Positions 5,601-6,468 of a DNA stretch of 6,468 nt are shown piece by piece. Location of the stretch: positions 1 through 6,468 of the forward strand of contig JAIEQT010000281.1 in assembly GCA_019747455.1 (NCBI GenBank). The letters run 5' to 3'. Both the position numbers and the translations under genes were made by a program. The stretch's first letter is position 1. Each line of letters starts with the position of its first letter. The notes beneath the pieces were generated by a model. That model was not told where the DNA came from, searched no databases, and saw only the letters and a program-made list of their open reading frames with translations. The stretch comes from Chitinophagaceae bacterium (GTDB lineage: Bacteria > Bacteroidota > Bacteroidia > Chitinophagales > Chitinophagaceae).

Positions 5601-6468
5601 ATGAATTGGAAGAAAATAATGCCGCATGCCATTGCTGTGGCTGTTTTTTTAGTAGTAGCCCTTATTTATTGCAAACCCGCCTTAGAAGGCAAAGTATTAC
5701 AACAACACGATGTTACACAGTGGAAAGGCATGGCACAAAACTCCTTTCTCTATAAAGAAAAAAACGGAGAATTTCCTCTCTGGACCAACGGTATGTTTAG
5801 CGGTATGCCTGCTTACCAAATTGCGATGAGCAACACAAACCCTGTTTCAGTGGGTTATATTGGTTATATTTTAAATCCCGGATTACCCAAACCGGTAGGA
5901 TTTTTCTTCTTGGCCTGTATTTGTTTTTATTTTCTTACGCAGGTTTTACAGATCAATTCTTATATCGGCATTGTAAGTGCTTTAGGCTATGCTTATGCCA
6001 CGTATAACCCAATCATTGTGGCAGCAGGCCACGATACAAAGATGCAGGCTATTGGTTATTTACCCGGATTAATTGGTGCTTTATTATTGGTTTATGATAA
6101 GAAATATTGGTGGGGGGCTGCGTTTACCGCATTGTTCACAGCCCTGCTATTATCTGCCAATCACTTACAAATAACCTACTATAGCTTTATTATCATAGCT
6201 ATTATGAGTATTGCTTTTGCCATCCGATGTTTTAAAACAAAAGAAACAACGCATTTATGGAAAGCCGCAGGTATTGTAGTAGGTGCTGCTTTTTTAGGTA
6301 TCCTGGTAAATGCAGTAACCTTACTTACAACTTATGAATATTCAAAAAGAACGATCAGAGGTGGAAGTGTTCTTGCCGATGCAAAAACCAATGTAACTAA
6401 AACTGGTTTGAGTAAAGACTACGCATTGAGCTATAGCATCTATAAAACAGAACCCCTGGTACTACTAT
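5601..6468 (+). CDS. YfhO-family large membrane protein, N-terminal part (3'-truncated by the window edge)
   Basis: The frame is open from ATG 5601 to the window end, giving 289 residues with no stop. It begins MNWKKIMPHAIAVAVFLVVA, a basic start and membrane helix (about 7-23). A loop follows whose motifs I know from Bacteroidota YfhO-like proteins: KPALEGKVLQQHDVTQWKGM (25-44) and FPLWTNGMFSGMPAYQI (58-74). Further helices lie at about 99-117, 121-140, 152-165, 172-186, 190-209 and 222-242, with AAGHDTKMQAIGYLPG (141-156) and SANHLQITYYS (185-195) between or within them. YfhO proteins are multi-helix membrane proteins related to lipid-linked glycosyltransferases; Bacillus YfhO is linked to lipoteichoic acid glycosylation, but the substrate in Bacteroidota is unknown. 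Full-length members usually exceed 750 residues, so most of the gene lies outside. An in-frame ATG at 5619 is an alternative start. Confidence 0.88.
   Translation, partial: MNWKKIMPHAIAVAVFLVVALIYCKPALEGKVLQQHDVTQWKGMAQNSFLYKEKNGEFPLWTNGMFSGMPAYQIAMSNTNPVSVGYIGYILNPGLPKPVGFFFLACICFYFLTQVLQINSYIGIVSALGYAYATYNPIIVAAGHDTKMQAIGYLPGLIGALLLVYDKKYWWGAAFTALFTALLLSANHLQITYYSFIIIAIMSIAFAIRCFKTKETTHLWKAAGIVVGAAFLGILVNAVTLLTTYEYSKRTIRGGSVLADAKTNVTKTGLSKDYALSYSIYKTEPLVLL

Noticed and set aside
5528..5632. Upstream extension of the 92-aa membrane protein to ATG 5632 (127 aa)
   Set aside because: It would overlap the first 32 bp of the divergent YfhO-type gene and cover its whole promoter region; the ATG at 5527 gives a typical membrane-protein start.
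5851..5871. Direct repeat GGTTATATT in the YfhO-type gene
   Set aside because: It simply encodes the successive residues GYIGYI; two short copies carry no further signal.
1..6468. Defence, toxin-antitoxin, mobile or biosynthetic system
   Set aside because: No transposase, integrase, nuclease, toxin pair, tRNA or attachment-site pattern was seen; the content is housekeeping and envelope genes.

Overview
This 6.5-kb window looks like an ordinary chromosomal stretch from a Bacteroidota bacterium, most likely near Chitinophagaceae. This is inferred from the style of the proteins (SecG with a Thr/Ala/Pro/Gln tail, MltG, a large YfhO-type membrane protein, a VUT-family transporter), AT-leaning sequence, lack of clear Shine-Dalgarno sites, and a Bacteroidota-style -7 box (TAnnTTTG) before mltG. 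I could run no database search.

Layout. Bases 2-805 (+) hold the C-terminal part of a TPR-like protein, interrupted by a striking 7-nt tandem repeat. secG (807-1154) follows after one base and ends at a strong intrinsic terminator. A new + unit starts just after it: mltG (1235-2290) and, 5 nt later, a YihY/BrkB-type membrane protein (2296-3234, TTG start). trmH (3240-3830) converges from the minus strand. A divergent spacer with two adjacent palindromes separates it from an unrecognised four-helix membrane protein (3939-4478, +). That gene meets, with zero spacing, a minus-strand pair: a 92-aa membrane protein (5249-5527) overlapping by ATGA a VUT/YhhQ-type queuosine-precursor transporter (4479-5252). 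The start of a YfhO-type membrane protein (5601 onward, +) runs off the window.

How the genes relate. Most act at the envelope: SecG in protein export, MltG in ending peptidoglycan strands, and several polytopic membrane proteins. Two minus-strand genes concern tRNA modification: TrmH (Gm18 methylation) and the queuosine-precursor importer. I see no mobile element, CRISPR array, RNA gene or defence system. The most unusual element is the heptanucleotide repeat at 181-244: nine C-tracts at exact 7-nt spacing, giving a G-quadruplex-capable opposite strand and an in-frame heptapeptide repeat.
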